From assembly GCA_028691155.1 (NCBI GenBank), contig JAQUZV010000012.1, forward strand, positions 1 to 16,362: DNA of 16,362 bases. The letters run 5' to 3'. Below, piece by piece: positions 13,857-16,362 of this stretch (its first letter is position 1; each line of letters begins with the position of its first letter). The stretch is from Victivallales bacterium (GTDB lineage: Bacteria > Verrucomicrobiota > Lentisphaeria > Victivallales > SZUA-371). The notes below the pieces were generated by a model. It saw only the letters and a list, made by a program, of their open reading frames with translations. It did not search any database and had not been told where the DNA came from. A program made the translations under genes and the position numbers.

Positions 13857-13931
13857 GATGTTTCCCCGGTTGATGACAGTTGAAATACATTCGAAATAAC
13901 GTCGGCAAAGAAAGAAATATTGTTTAAAAAG

Positions 13932-13980
13932 AAAAAAATCCCGAATTCTCCCCGGCCTGGTCCGGTCGTATGGGGATTCG
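13932..13980 (-). terminator. Attenuator-like hairpin and T-tract upstream of the 310-aa gene
   Basis: Read on the minus strand, CGAATCCCC (13980-13972) can pair imperfectly with GGGGAGAATTCG (ending at 13942), and after GGGA a T7-C-T5 run follows (13938-13926). It lies about 75 nt before the ATG at 13856. If the transcript starts upstream, for instance below the TTGACG at 14020-14015, this could terminate it early. The stem has a bulge and the inner loop is long, so this is tentative. The rest of 13857-14117 holds the plus-strand promoter and no gene. Confidence 0.35.
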
Positions 13981-14036
13981 GCGGGGGACGGGGAAAAATA
14001 CTGAAAATATTTACCGTCAATGATTTCGCAGTTGAT

Positions 14037-14066
14037 TTGCCGGATATTCGCGTATAGATTTATAAG
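14037..14066 (+). promoter_or_regulatory. Candidate promoter of the transaldolase-symporter operon
   Basis: TTGCCG (14037-14042) and TATAAG (14061-14066) are 18 bp apart in an AT-rich divergent region; a start near 14073 would leave about 45 nt before the ATG at 14118. An overlapping TATAGA at 14053-14058 with TTGATT at 14032-14037 is a second, closer-spaced option. Confidence 0.45.
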
Positions 14067-14117
14067 TGGGTTGCGCCAAGTGCCGGATCAAATTAATTTT
14101 GGGCGAGGGAGAGAATT

Positions 14118-15353
14118 ATGAAAAACCAGATTATTTCATCCCGTCTCCGGAAATTTATTCTTTCTTCCTGTTATAATGGTGCCGTTCTGCCGGCGGCTCC
14201 GGCGCCGTCCTGTTGGAAAACCCTGCGGGACTGCGGGACCGCTTTATGGCTCGATACCGGTGATGCGGATGCGGCGGCCGGGTTGTGGTGCGAAGACTTT
14301 TCGGCTTTGACCACCAATAATACCCTGTTGAACCGTGAGATTCAGAAAGGACTTTATGACGGGCTGATTCAGACAATGGCCGGCATCGTCCTGGATGAGG
14401 ACCCGGCCTGTTCCGGTAAATTGCTGGTGCGGACGGTGGCTTTGGCGCTGAACGCGATTCACGGTCTCAATCTGTCCCGGCGCTTTGGGGCGGCAGTCAG
14501 TGTGGAATTGCATACCGATCTGGCATTCGACTGGGAAAGAAGTTATAATGTCGGATGTCAGTTGTGGTCGTTGTGTCCGGAACGCTTTTTTATCAAGGTA
14601 CCGTTTACCGCGGCAGGGTTGCTGGCGGCGCGGCGGTTGCAGCGCGACGGCGTGCCGGTCAATTTTACGTTGGGATTTTCCGCCCGGCAGAATTATCTGG
14701 CGGCACGGTTGGCGTCGCCGTCGTTCGTCAACGTTTTCATGGGGCGGCTGAATGCGTTTGTCGGCGACAATGGTTTGGGAGACGGTATCAATGTCGGAGA
14801 AAAGGTAACCTTGAGTTCGCAGCGGGAGATTGCCGCTTTGCGACGGGATAAAATGACCGGATCGCGGCAGATCGGCGCCAGTATGCGGGATGCCGGGCAG
14901 GTGGCGGCGCTCTGCGGCATCGACGTGATGACGATGCCGCCACCGGTGGCGGCGTCTTTCCAGGCCGCTCCGCCGGCGGTGCTGGAGGACCGGACGACCG
15001 AGGATCCGCCGGTGGTCTGTGACCGGGCTTTTTTGGCACGGTTGTGGACGGTGACGCCGGAATTCCGGCGTCTGGTCGACGGTTTGCTGCAACTGGATGT
15101 TGACCGGATGATGGCCGAGGATATCGAACATTATTTCCGACGGCACGGCGAAGGCGGTCTGTTCCCCGAATGGATTCCGGAAGAGGTGGGAATAATGCTG
15201 GACGACGGCAAGATTCCGGTCTTTGACAACTGGGCTCATCATCTGGAGTATGGCGATATCGGGCCGGATGCCCTGATGTCCATGAGTGCGCTTTATTCGT
15301 TTATTGCCGATCAAAGGGCGTTGGACAGTCGGATTCGCAGTATCCTTGATTGA
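14118..15353 (+). CDS. Transaldolase-family protein with C-terminal extension
   Basis: A 411-aa protein with the class I aldolase fold of transaldolases, which move a dihydroxyacetone unit between sugar phosphates. GGGAGAG five bases before the ATG fixes the start. The family blocks are clear: ALWLDTGD (Asp46), FSALTTNNTLLNREI, FFIKVPFTAAGLLAARRL with the Schiff-base Lys160, GVPVNFTLGFSARQ, NVFMGRL, and QIGASMRDAGQVAALCGIDV followed by MTMPPP. The usual TTNP is TTNN here. Residues about 300-411 form an extra C-terminal helical part (RAFLARLWTVTPEFRRLVDG; IPEEVGIMLDDGKIPVFDNW) not found in the short or E. coli-length enzymes. It is followed 69 bp later by a sodium:solute symporter on the same strand, suggesting use in uptake and breakdown of a sugar or sugar acid. 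Exact substrate is unknown. Confidence 0.87.
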   Translation: MKNQIISSRLRKFILSSCYNGAVLPAAPAPSCWKTLRDCGTALWLDTGDADAAAGLWCEDFSALTTNNTLLNREIQKGLYDGLIQTMAGIVLDEDPACSGKLLVRTVALALNAIHGLNLSRRFGAAVSVELHTDLAFDWERSYNVGCQLWSLCPERFFIKVPFTAAGLLAARRLQRDGVPVNFTLGFSARQNYLAARLASPSFVNVFMGRLNAFVGDNGLGDGINVGEKVTLSSQREIAALRRDKMTGSRQIGASMRDAGQVAALCGIDVMTMPPPVAASFQAAPPAVLEDRTTEDPPVVCDRAFLARLWTVTPEFRRLVDGLLQLDVDRMMAEDIEHYFRRHGEGGLFPEWIPEEVGIMLDDGKIPVFDNWAHHLEYGDIGPDALMSMSALYSFIADQRALDSRIRSILD

Positions 15354-15422
15354 GGAGAGAGGGGAACGGAACCGGAACCACGGCCGCGAAAGGAAAACCA
15401 TTAACAGCATTGGAGGAAGAGG

Positions 15423-16362
15423 ATGTATTGGTTGACGCTGGGGTCGTTCGTATTTTTTACCGGTTTGGTGGGGCTTTTAACCTGGATTATGACGCGGCGG
15501 GACGACTTGAGCAGCAAGGACGGCTTCTTTTTGGCCGGCCGCAGTTTGACCTTTCCCTTCATTGCCGGTTCCTTGTTGTTGACCAATTTGTCCACGGAAC
15601 AGATGGTGGGTCTAAACGGGGCGGCTTTTGTTGACGGTTTGTGTGTGATGGTGTGGGAAGTGCTGGCGGTGGTGGCATTGGTGGCCATGGCATTGTTTTT
15701 TCTGCCGCGCTTTCTCAAAAGCGGAATTGCCACGGTTCCGGAATTCCTGCAGTTGCGGTTTGACCATCAGACTCAGGTGATCTCCAACATGATCTTTCTG
15801 GTCGCCTATGCGGTCATCCTGCTGCCGATCATTCTCTACACCGGGGCCACCGGCATGATCGGGATAATGGACATCAAGGGGATGTTGGGGATATCGTCCG
15901 ATACGACGGCGTTGTGGCTGATTGTCTGGCTGGTGGGGATAATCGGCGCCATTTATGCCCTGTTCGGAGGGTTGAAGTCGGTGGCGGTGTCCGATACCCT
16001 CAATGGGATCGGGTTGTTGGTGGGCGGCTTCATGATCACTTATTTCGGGATTCGGGTGCTTGGCGGCGATGACTTCGGAGCCGGGTTCGAACGGCTGTCC
16101 GGCCTGACCGGCAAATTCAATTCCATCGGCGGCAACAAGAGTTCGGTGCCGTTCAGCACGATATTCACCGGAATTCTGCTGTTGAATCTGTTTTACTGGT
16201 GCACCAACCAGCAAATTATTCAACGTACATTGGGGGCCAGTTCTCTGGCCGAAGGGCAAAAAGGGGTGTTGCTGACCGGACTGCTGAAATTGATCGGGCC
16301 GCTTTATCTGGTTTTGCCCGGGATTATCGCCTACGGGATATTTGCCCATCAGAGAATCAAGA
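15423..16362 (+). CDS. Sodium:solute symporter (SSS family), 3' end beyond the window
   Basis: The first 313 codons of an inner-membrane transporter that runs off the right edge. GGAGG six bases before the ATG sets the start. The protein begins MYWLTLGSFVFFTGLVGLLT (first helix), then the family hallmark SKDGFFLAGRSLTFPFIAGS and SLLLTNLSTEQMVGLNGAAF, which lines the substrate and sodium path. Further helices follow at about 76-95, 121-142, 164-183 (LIVWLVGIIGAIYALFGGLK) and 189-207; then the extramembrane loop with GLTGKFNSIGG, and a helix with LLLNLFYWCTNQQIIQRTLG, a motif of the sugar/myo-inositol branch (SGLT-like) rather than the proline branch. Na+-driven uptake of a sugar-type solute is the likely role. 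It follows the transaldolase gene by 69 bp and is probably co-transcribed. Confidence 0.92.
   Translation, partial: MYWLTLGSFVFFTGLVGLLTWIMTRRDDLSSKDGFFLAGRSLTFPFIAGSLLLTNLSTEQMVGLNGAAFVDGLCVMVWEVLAVVALVAMALFFLPRFLKSGIATVPEFLQLRFDHQTQVISNMIFLVAYAVILLPIILYTGATGMIGIMDIKGMLGISSDTTALWLIVWLVGIIGAIYALFGGLKSVAVSDTLNGIGLLVGGFMITYFGIRVLGGDDFGAGFERLSGLTGKFNSIGGNKSSVPFSTIFTGILLLNLFYWCTNQQIIQRTLGASSLAEGQKGVLLTGLLKLIGPLYLVLPGIIAYGIFAHQRIK

Noticed and set aside
14244..15410. Long minus-strand open frame (388 codons) antisense to the transaldolase
   Set aside because: Its His/Arg/Gln-rich translation is typical of a shadow frame; the plus strand has well-conserved transaldolase motifs.
1..16362. CRISPR arrays, insertion sequences, toxin-antitoxin pairs, tRNA or rRNA genes
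   Set aside because: I looked for regularly spaced repeats, transposase motifs, small overlapping toxin-like gene pairs and tRNA cloverleaf sequence and found none.

Overview
The window reads as a stretch of chromosome from a Gram-negative, diderm bacterium of the PVC group. Lentisphaerota (Victivallis-like) is my best guess. This rests on one orphan type IV-pilin-like protein with the FTLIELLVV start and a C-terminal DGHV motif, which is common in many copies in Lentisphaerota and Planctomycetota, combined with a complete LPS/Kdo pathway. It is an inference from gene style; no rRNA or marker-gene comparison was possible.

Layout, left to right. 65-1270 (+) encodes a lipoprotein with three LysM domains, followed by a clear hairpin/T-tract terminator. 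1338-1653 (+) holds a good sigma70-type promoter and a short lipoprotein whose frame stays open and coding-like beyond its TGA stop. A perfect 17-bp hairpin (1815-1854) separates it from the convergent hybrid histidine kinase (1951-5115, -), which has a periplasmic ABC-type substrate-binding sensor, two PAS domains, HisKA, HATPase and REC.

The core of the window is a tightly packed minus-strand operon from 11401 down to 5245: a 164-aa membrane protein of unknown function, a heptose-7-phosphate kinase (RfaE domain I type), kdsB, kdsA, kdsC, lptC, lptA, lptB and hpf. The genes overlap or nearly touch (ATGA overlaps at two junctions, 34-35 nt overlaps at two others). Together they make and activate Kdo, phosphorylate the heptose precursor, and supply the periplasmic and cytoplasmic parts of the LPS export machine. 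The series ends with a ribosome hibernation factor and a terminator. The order kdsC-lptC-lptA-lptB-hpf matches the well-known proteobacterial arrangement, here without rpoN.

Upstream of this operon, also on the minus strand, lie acpS (11712-12092), the orphan pilin-like gene (12138-12824) and an unrecognised 310-aa secreted or membrane-anchored protein (12924-13856). A 261-bp AT-rich divergent region (13857-14117) carries an attenuator-like hairpin on the minus strand and a promoter on the plus strand. The plus strand then encodes a transaldolase-family protein (14118-15353) and the first 313 codons of a sodium:solute symporter (15423 to the window end), probably one sugar-related operon.

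I found no CRISPR array, transposase, integrase, tRNA or rRNA, and no clear new defence or biosynthetic system. The items most worth a second look are the unknown membrane protein heading the LPS operon, the 310-aa protein with a CxxC and an HGC motif, the in-frame stop in the small lipoprotein, and a plus-strand hairpin pair with a T-tract in the leader region of the LPS operon.
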